This document shows positions 47,085 to 55,039 of a stretch of DNA of 64,000 nt, piece after piece. Under the pieces are notes generated by a model, which was given only the letters and a program-made list of their open reading frames with translations, had not been told where the DNA came from and did not search any database. Position 1 is the stretch's first letter, and every line of letters begins with the position of its first letter. The DNA is from Levilactobacillus enshiensis. GTDB lineage: Bacteria; Bacillota; Bacilli; Lactobacillales; Lactobacillaceae. The DNA is taken from assembly GCF_007115095.1 (NCBI RefSeq), contig NZ_SULH01000013.1:45256-109255 (forward strand), read 5' to 3'. Made by a program: the position numbers and the translations under genes.

Positions 47085-47474
47085 TGGCGATATGCGTGAC
47101 AGACATCATTGGGTGCTGTATCTGGCAGCGATGTCACCGGTCTTTAAGCAGGGCTTCACGAGAAAAGTGCGGGATAAGGGGGCATAAAATCGGCTCGTAG
47201 CGCCATGTTTTAACAGGCTGGACAGAAAAACCAGTCTGTTTTAGAACTGGTACCGAACAGAACCTTAAAGATAACGGTTACGGCTTGCTATCCCCAACCG
47301 TTCACTTATAATGGAGCTATGACGGTATTCGCGTGGGATTGAAGAGCGCGACGCACGTGGATATGGCACGGTATTTCAGCATCATAACCAGTGGCTAAGG
47401 GATCCCAATGGGGTGGCCACTGGCCAGTTATTACGGAGAAAACAGGCTTTAGCTTGAAAGAGGAGGTCATCAAG
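47085..47474 (+). other. Intergenic region with promoter and hairpins before the LDH-like gene
   Basis: AACAGGCTGG/CCAGTCTG then TTTT (47212-47242) looks like another terminator. TTGCTA (47285-47290) and TATAAT (47307-47312), 16 bases apart, form a good promoter. Its roughly 155-base leader contains CCAGTGGC (47381-) pairing with GCCACTGG. Between 47095 and 47243 several short stems occur, so a small RNA is possible. Confidence 0.5.
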
Positions 47475-48377
47475 ATGCCAACGTTATTGATTCAGGGGAA
47501 CTTTGATCAAGCAAATCAATTACTGCAACAATTACTAGTAGCGGATTTGCCACTTGATTGCGTCATCATGCCGAATACGACTGATGACACACCACGTTAC
47601 CAACCCTTGGTGGTTGCAAGTGCGGTGTGTCCACATTTGACGATTCGCGTGGGAACAACGGCAGATTATGGCCAGGCGACTTGGTTAGTTGTCTTGGACC
47701 GGGATTCGGTAGAGACGCCAGCGAATGAGCGTGTGGCGGAACTGCGGCTCCTGATGAATAGAATCGTTGAGAATGGCTTTGGCGGCCAATTGATTTTCTG
47801 TGGCCGTCAGGATGAGATCTTGACGTATTTTGCTTGGAAATTTTCTGGGTTTCCACGTCAACAAATTTGGGGACTCGGCACGTATCCGTTGGCACGGCTG
47901 ATAACAGCCCGACTAGCAGAACGCCTGCATGTTGGTCATTCAACGGTGCAAGCGACCGTTGTGGGAACAGCGAGTGCGCCAATCGTGGCCTGGAGTCGGA
48001 CGGCCATTGGACCGACACCACTTTTAATGTATTTAGCCAATGCAGATGCTAAGTTTGGTGCGGATGATTTGTCCAAGATGGGCACTTGGTTGGCACGTGA
48101 GGCGGGGGAACAGCAAGTGACGTTACGTTTCTTGGCGTTGATTCACTTACTCCAAGCGGCTGTGGAGAATCAACCCGTTATTGCGGCGGTGACCCACGTT
48201 TATCCCGAAGAACTCGGGTTTGCGGCGGCTGCACCGGTACTGATAGCCAAAAATGGAGTCAAGGACCTCATGCCATTGGCTTTATCGGAAGATGAACAAC
48301 AGGATTATGCCGCCCAAACGGCAGAGTTACAGACGACGATTCAGACGATTGAAAATCAACAAACGGAGGGAAAATAG
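47475..48377 (+). CDS. LDH/MDH-fold protein lacking catalytic residues
   Basis: A 300-residue protein that resembles L-lactate/malate dehydrogenases in length and in the second half: ARLITARLAERL aligns with the helix holding the substrate Arg, and ATVVGTASAPIVAWS aligns with the IGEHGDT...WS block. Yet the NAD loop, normally GxGxxG, reads QGNFDQ, the catalytic His (EHGD) is replaced by TASA, and the usual ARFRY is not kept. It is therefore probably not an active dehydrogenase. GAGGAGG and ATG 47475 set the start. It is followed two bases later by UPF0223, so it is likely co-transcribed with suhB. Confidence 0.65.
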   Translation: MPTLLIQGNFDQANQLLQQLLVADLPLDCVIMPNTTDDTPRYQPLVVASAVCPHLTIRVGTTADYGQATWLVVLDRDSVETPANERVAELRLLMNRIVENGFGGQLIFCGRQDEILTYFAWKFSGFPRQQIWGLGTYPLARLITARLAERLHVGHSTVQATVVGTASAPIVAWSRTAIGPTPLLMYLANADAKFGADDLSKMGTWLAREAGEQQVTLRFLALIHLLQAAVENQPVIAAVTHVYPEELGFAAAAPVLIAKNGVKDLMPLALSEDEQQDYAAQTAELQTTIQTIENQQTEGK

Positions 48378-48379
48378 CG

Positions 48380-48676
48380 ATGGCGGAAGAAGATTATGCC
48401 TATCCGTTGCGTGCGGATTGGACAACGGCAGAGATCGTGACGGTCACGACATTTTATCAATTGATAGAAGCAGCCTATGAGCGGTCACAGGGTGTTCAAG
48501 CGGCAGAGCTTATTGCGGCTTACCGGAAATTTCAAACGATTGTACCTCAAAAATTTGAAGAAAAGAACATCGATCAAGAGTTTGAAGCGGTTTCTGGCTA
48601 CAGCATTTATCGTACCATGAAGCAAGCGCGTCAGCAGGATGGTCAGGTCAAGATGAAAGGGACGACAAGGTCATGA
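48380..48676 (+). CDS. UPF0223 family protein
   Basis: A 98-residue protein matching UPF0223 (YktA-like): YPLRADWTTAEIVTVTTFYQLIEAAYE and SGYSIYRTMKQAR are family-like blocks. It is helical and soluble, function unknown. Its start is two bases after the LDH-like gene and its end overlaps suhB by four bases. UPF0223 next to an inositol monophosphatase is a conserved Firmicutes pairing. Confidence 0.88.
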   Translation: MAEEDYAYPLRADWTTAEIVTVTTFYQLIEAAYERSQGVQAAELIAAYRKFQTIVPQKFEEKNIDQEFEAVSGYSIYRTMKQARQQDGQVKMKGTTRS

Positions 48677-49464
48677 GTTTGGATTGGCAACAGTTGGATC
48701 AAGACGTTACAGCATTGTTAAAGGAAGCCCGGCAACGTGTCTTGGAGAAAATGCGGGATCCCTTGACCGTTGATGAGAAGACCGGACGCAAAGACTTAGT
48801 TACCAACGTCGATAAGGGTAATGAGCAGTTTTTGATTACGGGTATTCGCCGAATTGATCCCAATGCTAAGGTGTTGGGTGAAGAAGGTTTTGGGGATCAG
48901 TTGACGGATGTTCAAGGTCGCGTTTGGATTGTTGATCCCATTGATGGCACCATGAATTTTGTTAAACAGCAAGATAACTTCGCCATGATGATCGGTATCT
49001 ACCAGGATGGTGTCGGCCAGTTGGGCTACATCTATGATGTGATGCGTGACGTCTTGTATCATGGTGGACCACAACTTGGCGGTGTCTGGGCCAATCAAGA
49101 ACCCGTTAAAGCGCCGGCTAATTTGGCTTTACGTGACGGATTGATTGGCGCAAGTGGTCCCTTGGTCATCCATGACGTGGCGCACATGCAGACAATAGTT
49201 CACGCCAGTGCGGGGATGAGAATCTACGGCAGTGCCGGGATTGAAATGATTAATGTGTTGCGAGGAAAGACCCTGGGCTATATTTCACATCTCAAGCCTT
49301 GGGACTTCGCAGCGGGACAAGTTTTACTGAATACCTTGGGTGTTCGGGTCTCAACTATTGACGGCCAGCCGCTGAATATGCTATCATCTAACCTTGTACT
49401 AGTAGCGACGGAAAAAGCGCAACGTGATATTCTCCAAATTGAAGAAGATGACGTCTCACTGTGA
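48673..49464 (+). CDS. suhB: Inositol monophosphatase family protein
   Basis: A 263-residue Mg-dependent sugar/inositol phosphatase. Motif 1 is LGEEGFGD (metal-binding Glu), motif 2 is WIVDPIDGTMNF (DPxDG(T/S)), and motif 3 is LKPWDFAAG (WD). Substrate in lactobacilli is unclear; relatives act on inositol-1-phosphate, fructose-1,6-bisphosphate or pAp. It overlaps UPF0223 by four bases. Its stop codon lies in the terminator stem. Confidence 0.92.
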   Translation: MSLDWQQLDQDVTALLKEARQRVLEKMRDPLTVDEKTGRKDLVTNVDKGNEQFLITGIRRIDPNAKVLGEEGFGDQLTDVQGRVWIVDPIDGTMNFVKQQDNFAMMIGIYQDGVGQLGYIYDVMRDVLYHGGPQLGGVWANQEPVKAPANLALRDGLIGASGPLVIHDVAHMQTIVHASAGMRIYGSAGIEMINVLRGKTLGYISHLKPWDFAAGQVLLNTLGVRVSTIDGQPLNMLSSNLVLVATEKAQRDILQIEEDDVSL

Positions 49465-49483
49465 CACCTGTCACAGTTTTTTT
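49459..49483 (+). terminator. Terminator overlapping the suhB stop
   Basis: CTGTGAC and GTCACAG pair around four bases, followed by seven T. The stop codon TGA is part of the stem. Confidence 0.85.
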
Positions 49484-49602
49484 ATGCGGCTGGCTGGTAC
49501 GGATGGACTTTACCAGCTAGAAAAGCTACAATAAGCGTACTTACTGAGGTAAGCATGCCGTGATCCATCTAATTTCACCAAGCACGAAAGGAAGAAATAC
49601 AC

Positions 49603-51447
49603 TTGAAAATCAGAGATGATATCCGCAACATTGCCATCATTGCCCACGTTGACCACGGGAAGACGACCCTAGTTAACGAAATGTTAAAACAATCCGATAC
49701 GTTGGATGAGCATGCGTCAATCGAGGACCGTGCCATGGATACAAACGCTATCGAAAAAGAACGGGGCATCACGATCTTGTCCAAGAACACCGCTGTGCGG
49801 TACGGTGACAAGCAAATTAACATCTTGGATACCCCAGGACACGCCGACTTCGGTGGTGAAGTTGAACGGATCATGCGCATGGTTGATGGCGTTTTATTAG
49901 TTGTTGACGCCTACGAAGGTACGATGCCTCAGACCCGTTTCGTTTTGAAGAAAGCCTTAGACCAACACTTAACGCCAATCGTTGTTATCAACAAGGTTGA
50001 CCGTGAAGGCGCACGCCCTAGCGAAGTTGTTGACGAAGTCTTGGACCTCTTCATCGAATTAGGTGCTGACGAAGACCAACTGGACTTCCCAGTGGTTTAC
50101 GCTTCTGCTATGAACGGGACTTCTAGCTACGAGCCAGAACTCGACACGCAAGAACACACCATGAAGCCAGTCTTTGACACCATTGTTAAGCACATTCCAG
50201 CACCAATCGACAACACAGATGAACCTTTACAATTCCAAGTTGCCATGCTGGACTACAACGATTTCGTTGGTCGGATTGGGATCGGCCGGATTTTCCGGGG
50301 TAAGATCAAAGTCGGCGACAGCGTTACGGTTATGAAGCTTGACGGTACGAAACAAAACTTCCGAGTTACCAAGTTATTTGGTTTCTTCGGTTTGAAGCGT
50401 TTGGAAATCAAGGAAGCCAAAGCTGGTGACTTGATTGCCGTTTCCGGGATGGAAGAAATCAACGTTGGGGAAACAGTTGTTGCTCCTGACACGTTGGAAC
50501 CACTACCAGTTCTGCGGATTGACGAACCAACGCTGCAAATGACTTTCCGGACCAACGACTCACCATTTGCTGGTCGTGAAGGTAAGTTTGTAACGTCTCG
50601 TCAAATCGAAGAACGTTTGAAGCGTGAATTGCATACTGACGTTTCCTTGCGTGTTGATGACACCGACAATCCTGGTGCCTGGGTCGTTTCTGGTCGTGGT
50701 GAACTTCACTTGTCCATCTTGATTGAAACGATGCGTCGTGAAGGTTACGAATTACAAGCCTCTCGTCCAGAAGTTATCTACAGAACAGTCGATAACGTTC
50801 GTTGCGAACCATTCGAATCTGTGCAGATCGATACGCCTGACGAATATACCGGTTCAATCATTGACACACTTTCTCAACGGAAGGGTGAAATGAAGAACAT
50901 GGAGGCCGTTGGTAACGGTCAAACTCGGTTGACTTTCTTGGCCCCATCACGTGGGTTGATTGGTTACTCAACTGAATTCTTGTCCTTGACTCGTGGATAC
51001 GGGATCATGAACCACACGTTCTCGAAGTATCTGCCAGTTATTAAGAACTGGAACCCTGGTCGTCACAACGGGACTCTGGTTTCAATCAACTCTGGTAAGG
51101 TAACGACTTACGCTATCATGGCCGTTCAAGACCGTGGAACGATCTTTACTGAAGCTGGGACTGAAGTTTACGAAGGGATGATTATCGGCCAAAACAGCCG
51201 TGATAACGACATTTCTGTCAACATCACGCGTGGTCGTAACCAAACCAACGTCCGTGCCGCTGGTTCAGAAGATATTGCCAAGGTTAAGACGCCATTGAAG
51301 ATGTCTCTGGAAGAATCTCTTGAATTCATCAACGAAGATGAATACTGTGAAATCACGCCAGACCATGTTCGTCTGCGGAAGCAAATCTTGAACACGAGCG
51401 AACGGGAAAAGGCTGCCAAGAAGCGGAAGACTGCTGCTCGGAAGTAA
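49603..51447 (+). CDS. typA: GTPase TypA/BipA
   Basis: A ribosome-associated translational GTPase involved in 50S assembly and stress growth. The 614-residue protein has G1 IIAHVDHGKTTL, G2 EKERGITI, G3 DTPGHADF and G4 NKVD, followed by EF-G-like domains and the TypA-specific C-terminus (ITRGRNQTNVRAAGSEDI). The start is TTG 49603 behind AGGAAG. In lactobacilli ftsW normally follows; here a prophage integrase does. Confidence 0.97.
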   Translation: MKIRDDIRNIAIIAHVDHGKTTLVNEMLKQSDTLDEHASIEDRAMDTNAIEKERGITILSKNTAVRYGDKQINILDTPGHADFGGEVERIMRMVDGVLLVVDAYEGTMPQTRFVLKKALDQHLTPIVVINKVDREGARPSEVVDEVLDLFIELGADEDQLDFPVVYASAMNGTSSYEPELDTQEHTMKPVFDTIVKHIPAPIDNTDEPLQFQVAMLDYNDFVGRIGIGRIFRGKIKVGDSVTVMKLDGTKQNFRVTKLFGFFGLKRLEIKEAKAGDLIAVSGMEEINVGETVVAPDTLEPLPVLRIDEPTLQMTFRTNDSPFAGREGKFVTSRQIEERLKRELHTDVSLRVDDTDNPGAWVVSGRGELHLSILIETMRREGYELQASRPEVIYRTVDNVRCEPFESVQIDTPDEYTGSIIDTLSQRKGEMKNMEAVGNGQTRLTFLAPSRGLIGYSTEFLSLTRGYGIMNHTFSKYLPVIKNWNPGRHNGTLVSINSGKVTTYAIMAVQDRGTIFTEAGTEVYEGMIIGQNSRDNDISVNITRGRNQTNVRAAGSEDIAKVKTPLKMSLEESLEFINEDEYCEITPDHVRLRKQILNTSEREKAAKKRKTAARK

Positions 51448-51471
51448 ACCTAAATTTTAAATGAATCTTTA

Positions 51472-51515
51472 CCGGTAGGATAAGTGGGTTAACCACGTGT
51501 CCTGCCGGTTTTTTT
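51472..51515 (+). terminator. Terminator of typA
   Basis: CCGGTAGGA pairs with TCCTGCCGG, with an inner GTGGGTTAACCAC, then seven T. Confidence 0.92.
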
Positions 51516-51575
51516 GTCGTAAAATTGCTAGGGAGCTATGCTATAATATAAACATTCTCAAATCGTAAAACATAA

Positions 51576-51613
51576 GCGTCAACCCGTTGGTATCAGTGGG
51601 TTGACGCTTTTTG
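51576..51613. terminator. Second hairpin at the chromosome-prophage junction
   Basis: GCGTCAACCC (51576-51585) pairs with GGGTTGACGC (51598-51607), then TTTTTG. TATAAT at 51542-51547 stands upstream. It may be the attachment region, a chromosomal terminator or the transcription stop for a short RNA. Confidence 0.6.
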
Positions 51614-51645
51614 TTTAAAAATCTCCCACAGAATCTCCCACAGCT

Positions 51646-52770
51646 CTAAACGTTGGCAATTTTAGCAAAAAGTTCAGCATCTTTTTGGTCGTTCCCCTCG
51701 ATAGCATGCGCATAATTTTTTAGCGTCACTGATGGGTCAGAATGGCCTAGTCTTTTAGCCACATCGACTGGACTTACCCCGGCTCCAATGAGCAAGGTAG
51801 CATGAGTATGCCGAAAACTGTAGACAACGTATTTATCTTTTTCAACGTTGGCATTTTCTAGTAGAGTCTTGAAGTGCTTGTACATGATATCTTTTTTGAA
51901 GGTAAACACGAAGCTGTTTCTGCCAACAATTTTTCCACGTTTCATACCCACCTTTTTACGATCCAAGCGATATTCCTTGAGCAACTTAACCAACGTTTCT
52001 GGAATTGAAATAGTTCGGACACCGGCCGGCGTTTTAGTGGGACCAAGCTCGCCAACGGAAAGTGAGTGCTTGATGGAAATGGTTTTGTCTTTGAGATTTA
52101 TGTCACTCCATTTCAAGCCCAAGCTTTCACCATCGCGCATGCCCGTCAGCTCAAGCAACATGAAAAAGGTGTGGTCAGCTAAAGATGATTGTTTTAGTTG
52201 GTCGTTTATTTTAGCAAGATCAGTTTCACTGAACGCACGCCTCTTAGGAGTGGGCTTGAACTTGACACCGTGTAGCCTATTGCGCGGGATAACGTCATTG
52301 GCTACAGCTGAATTAACAATTGCCATAAACATCGTATGACAAGTCTTAACAGTTGAAGATTTCAGGTGTTTTAGCTGAGGGTCAATGAAAAGGTACTCGT
52401 ATTCCATTCGATTGAGCTTAGAGAGCTTTTTATCGCCAATTAAGGGGATGACATACCGATTTATGATAACGTGATAATGCTGTTCGGTACTTGGCCGCCA
52501 TTTTGCCTTGGTCATTTCATAATATTTTTTGGACCATTCCTTAACGGTTATATCTGAATTTTCCAAGGCGGATAGCTCATCATTTGCAACTTGCATCTCA
52601 ACTTGAAGTTCAGCTTTATGTGCTGCCATGGGGCTACTGAATCCCCGCTGTTGCTTTTCGTGCCGATTACCAAGAGAATCATAGTAAGGATAGCGAAAGG
52701 CGTAGAGGGTGCCTTTATTTGTGACGTAAGAGTAGACGTTATTGTATTTGATTACCTTTGTTAGTTTCAT
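51646..52770 (-). CDS. int: Phage integrase, tyrosine recombinase
   Basis: A 374-residue tyrosine site-specific recombinase. It has an N-terminal arm-binding segment (GTLYAFRYPYYDSLGNRH), a SAM-like core domain (VKEWSKKYYEMTKAKWRPST) and a catalytic domain with R in LTGMRDGES, YSFRHTHAT (the first box residue is Tyr instead of His), LGHSD and nucleophile Tyr in LKNYAHA. ATG follows AAAGGAG. It reads toward typA, so attL should lie just after its stop. Confidence 0.95.
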   Translation of the reverse strand: MKLTKVIKYNNVYSYVTNKGTLYAFRYPYYDSLGNRHEKQQRGFSSPMAAHKAELQVEMQVANDELSALENSDITVKEWSKKYYEMTKAKWRPSTEQHYHVIINRYVIPLIGDKKLSKLNRMEYEYLFIDPQLKHLKSSTVKTCHTMFMAIVNSAVANDVIPRNRLHGVKFKPTPKRRAFSETDLAKINDQLKQSSLADHTFFMLLELTGMRDGESLGLKWSDINLKDKTISIKHSLSVGELGPTKTPAGVRTISIPETLVKLLKEYRLDRKKVGMKRGKIVGRNSFVFTFKKDIMYKHFKTLLENANVEKDKYVVYSFRHTHATLLIGAGVSPVDVAKRLGHSDPSVTLKNYAHAIEGNDQKDAELFAKIANV

Positions 52771-52893
52771 TTTAAATTCTCCTTTAATTGCGCGGGCAGC
52801 GTCAATTCTTAGAAGAAACTTGTGGCATCACCTCCTTTAATTTATAATTGAATATGTAAAAAGGGTGTACTTATCCCTTGGAGCTTATATGTT

Positions 52894-52937
52894 AGCGCAT
52901 CTCATTATCTTGGCGGGTAGGGGGTGCGCTTTTTTTA
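52894..52937 (+). terminator. Plus-strand terminator-like hairpin between integrase and SHOCT gene
   Basis: AGCGCAT pairs with GTGCGCT around a 23-base loop and is followed by seven T on the plus strand, against the direction of flanking genes. It may shield the integrase from read-through entering from the left. Confidence 0.6.
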
Positions 52938-53001
52938 TTTTCTGAATTAAATACATATGTCTAAGAAACGTTGATGTGACGGTGGAAAGTTATTTTCTCA
53001 A

Positions 53002-53589
53002 TTAAATTCCAAGAATTTTTTTCTTTGCTTTTTCAAAGTCTTCTGGAGTAATTACACCGTCATCAAGCAATCTTTTAAGTTCCCGTAATTCAGCAGGTAT
53101 TTTGGATCTTTTCTTTGGTTCTTTTATTAACTCGTAGTTGGTAATGCTGCTAAAAGATATGGATATGATTCCTCCAGTTACAGGGTTCTCAACTGTGAGG
53201 TGATCGTTATCAAGACGTGATCTGAGTCGATAATTAGCTAAACTGGTTTCATCATTTCGAGGGATTAAAATAATTTCTTGATTTTTTTCTCTTTGATCTA
53301 AAAGCATTACGATGGCATAAATTACTAAAATTATTATCAGGGACACAGTGAGAAGGGTTGGATGGTTTTCCTTAATCTGAAAGTAATAAAGGGCTATCAC
53401 ACTGTATATAAGCGCACCAAGCATAATTACCCCCGTTGTTGTAAGTGCAATTTTGTACCGTTTGTTCTCTGTTAATAATCTTTGTTCTATCATGCTTAAG
53501 TGTTCATAGAGGTAAAAAGGGTACAGTGCACCAACAGCAAAAACGACTACGGATATAACTATTCCGATGAGATCAGACAATGTAAGCAC
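53002..53589 (-). CDS. Membrane protein with C-terminal SHOCT domain
   Basis: A 195-residue protein with three membrane helices in its first 95 residues (IVISVVVFAVGALYPFYLY, TTTGVIMLGALIYSVIALYYF, LLTVSLIIILVIYAIVMLL). A cytoplasmic domain follows, and a C-terminal SHOCT motif LKRLLDDGVITPEDFEKAK. SHOCT tails occur at the ends of many unrelated proteins and likely mediate oligomerisation. It lies in the lysogeny module, where genes are expressed in the lysogen, so an exclusion or host-modifying role is plausible (inference). Confidence 0.78.
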   Translation of the reverse strand: MLTLSDLIGIVISVVVFAVGALYPFYLYEHLSMIEQRLLTENKRYKIALTTTGVIMLGALIYSVIALYYFQIKENHPTLLTVSLIIILVIYAIVMLLDQREKNQEIILIPRNDETSLANYRLRSRLDNDHLTVENPVTGGIISISFSSITNYELIKEPKKRSKIPAELRELKRLLDDGVITPEDFEKAKKKILGI

Positions 53590-53683
53590 ATCCTTCCAAT
53601 TGCAATTTAATCAACGAATCACTTAGAATCATTTGTTATGATTTCTGTACAGCATGATTCATATAATCAGGTTGAAGCAACGC

Positions 53684-53710
53684 TTCTTCACGGAATCGAA
53701 CCGTGAAGAG
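53684..53710 (-). other. Hairpin resembling a tRNA T-arm
   Basis: On the minus strand, CTTCACGG-TTCGATT-CCGTGAAG forms a perfect 8-bp stem with the seven-base loop TTCGATT, the same as a T-arm loop. No D-arm, anticodon arm or acceptor was found around it, so it is not a complete tRNA gene. It may be a tRNA remnant, a processing signal or chance. Confidence 0.4.
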
Positions 53711-53724
53711 TCACCAGACAGAAG

Positions 53725-54108
53725 CTAGTTGTTGCTAATGTGCTTAAGTTTGCGATTAGCCATGATATGCCATACGAAGAAGCCAACTCCGATAATGAAT
53801 GCTAACCAAGCCCAGATTTGTAAGTCGGTGTAGAAGCCAACATCAGACAAGCCGATGATCCAAGCGAGAATCATCATAACGAAAGTAGCAATATCTCCAC
53901 CCATCTTTTCTGCTTTTCGAGTGGCTAAATAAACAATGCCAGAAGCGAGATACAGAATAGCTACGAACATACCAGATGTTCCAGAGACATGCTTTCCACC
54001 TTCCAATGCGTCACCGACACCGACAGCCATGGACTGGAAGAAAATAAAGACAGCGAAGATAATCATGATGATACCAGTTACTAATTTTGTCGTTTTCAAA
54101 GAAAACAA
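53725..54108 (-). CDS. Small polytopic membrane protein, prophage lysogeny module
   Basis: A 127-residue protein with about four membrane helices (VTGIIMIIFAVFIFFQSMA, SGMFVAILYLASGIVYLA, IATFVMMILAWIIGLSDVGF, IWAWLAFIIGVGFFVWHIMA) and short loops. No known family was recognised; such proteins are common near phage repressors and some exclude superinfecting phage. It has the SD GGGAGG and a 30-base upstream element shared with the next gene (54125-54156 and 55006-55036). Confidence 0.72.
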   Translation of the reverse strand: MFSLKTTKLVTGIIMIIFAVFIFFQSMAVGVGDALEGGKHVSGTSGMFVAILYLASGIVYLATRKAEKMGGDIATFVMMILAWIIGLSDVGFYTDLQIWAWLAFIIGVGFFVWHIMANRKLKHISNN

Positions 54109-54124
54109 CCTCCCTTATGTAATT

Positions 54125-54156
54125 AGCTTTTTACGTCATCAACTTTTTTGGACGAT
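54125..54156 (-). repeat. Duplicated leader element, copy 1
   Basis: AGCTTTTTACGTC, TCAAC then TTTTTGGACGAT closely matches 55006-55036 (AGCTTTTAACGTC, TCAG then TTTTTGGACGAT). On the minus strand CGTC/GACG can pair. Both copies lie just upstream of a leftward gene start. Confidence 0.65.
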
Positions 54157-54169
54157 ACAGACCGTTGGT

Positions 54170-54976
54170 TTAGTACGAAATACTGCCCAAAGATTTGTAG
54201 ACAGAAGGCGCTTGTAGGTCAATTTTAACTGGAGTGGTTGGATTATCTAATGTCCAAGCAGCTACGGTTGAAACAGTTTGACCAGGATTGACATATTCCT
54301 CGCCATCAATGACCTGCGCCATGTCGTAATATTGAGAATCAATATCAACGCTACTGATATCTAATTCCTTAGTAATGGCCCCTAAATTCTGAGTTGGAGT
54401 GCAATCATAGTAAACTATGCTGCTAAGATCTTGCATTTTGTTGGTTGTGTTGGTGTAAGTCATGAAGACTAGTAAATTTGTACCATCAACACCATCTGAT
54501 TCACGAACTGAGTTAGCAAACGTAATGTTTCCTTCCTCCGTATATAATGTGCTTCCAGAAAGATAGGCAGTCTTTTTCACAGGTTGAACAATTTTAGTGA
54601 CGGTTGATGTTGCTTTTGGCGTCTTAGTTTTAGCTGAGGATACAAAGACAGTCATATTGACTGTAGCTTTTTTGTATCCCTTTTTCGTTGCAGAGATTTT
54701 GAGCTTCCAGTTATTTTTCACAGTCTTTAGTTTAGACCACTTGAACGTAAACTTAGACTTCTTAATAGTGGTTGACCCGAGTTTATTCTTACCATGATAA
54801 ACACTAATCTTAGAACCCTTAGTTCCTTTACCTTTCATTTGGTAATTGTTGAAGGTGAGGCTGGATAGATGTTGTGTTTTTAGTGAATGTTTCTTTGCAA
54901 ATACATTGTTAGCAGGAATGGATGATCCCACTACCATACTGGTTATTAACAACGACTTAACAATGATATGTTTCAT
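54170..54976 (-). CDS. Secreted DUF5067-like protein
   Basis: A 268-residue exported protein. The signal peptide is MKHIIVKSLLITSMVVGSS with cleavage near VFA-KK. An Ig-like, Lys-rich domain follows (about 40-110), then a linker, then a C-terminal domain resembling DUF5067: NLLVFMTYTNTTNKMQDLSS, YVNPGQTVSTVAAW. Such domains are frequent in secreted proteins of Firmicutes prophages. No LPXTG or lipobox is seen. It may modify the lysogen surface (inference). SD GGAGGAG. Confidence 0.78.
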   Translation of the reverse strand: MKHIIVKSLLITSMVVGSSIPANNVFAKKHSLKTQHLSSLTFNNYQMKGKGTKGSKISVYHGKNKLGSTTIKKSKFTFKWSKLKTVKNNWKLKISATKKGYKKATVNMTVFVSSAKTKTPKATSTVTKIVQPVKKTAYLSGSTLYTEEGNITFANSVRESDGVDGTNLLVFMTYTNTTNKMQDLSSIVYYDCTPTQNLGAITKELDISSVDIDSQYYDMAQVIDGEEYVNPGQTVSTVAAWTLDNPTTPVKIDLQAPSVYKSLGSISY

Positions 54977-55005
54977 GTTGTTTCTCCTCCTAATGAATAT
55001 GTACA

Positions 55006-55036
55006 GCTTTTAACGTCTATCAGTTTTTGGACGATT
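55006..55036 (-). repeat. Duplicated leader element, copy 2
   Basis: See 54125-54156. This copy precedes the DUF5067-like gene. Shared bases AGCTTTT, ACGTC, TCA, TTTTTGGACGAT suggest a common promoter or regulatory element copied with the gene cassette. Confidence 0.65.
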
Positions 55037-55039
55037 TCG

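Noticed and set aside
53590..53724. Complete tRNA gene around the T-arm-like hairpin
   Set aside because: No acceptor, D or anticodon arms at the proper distances.
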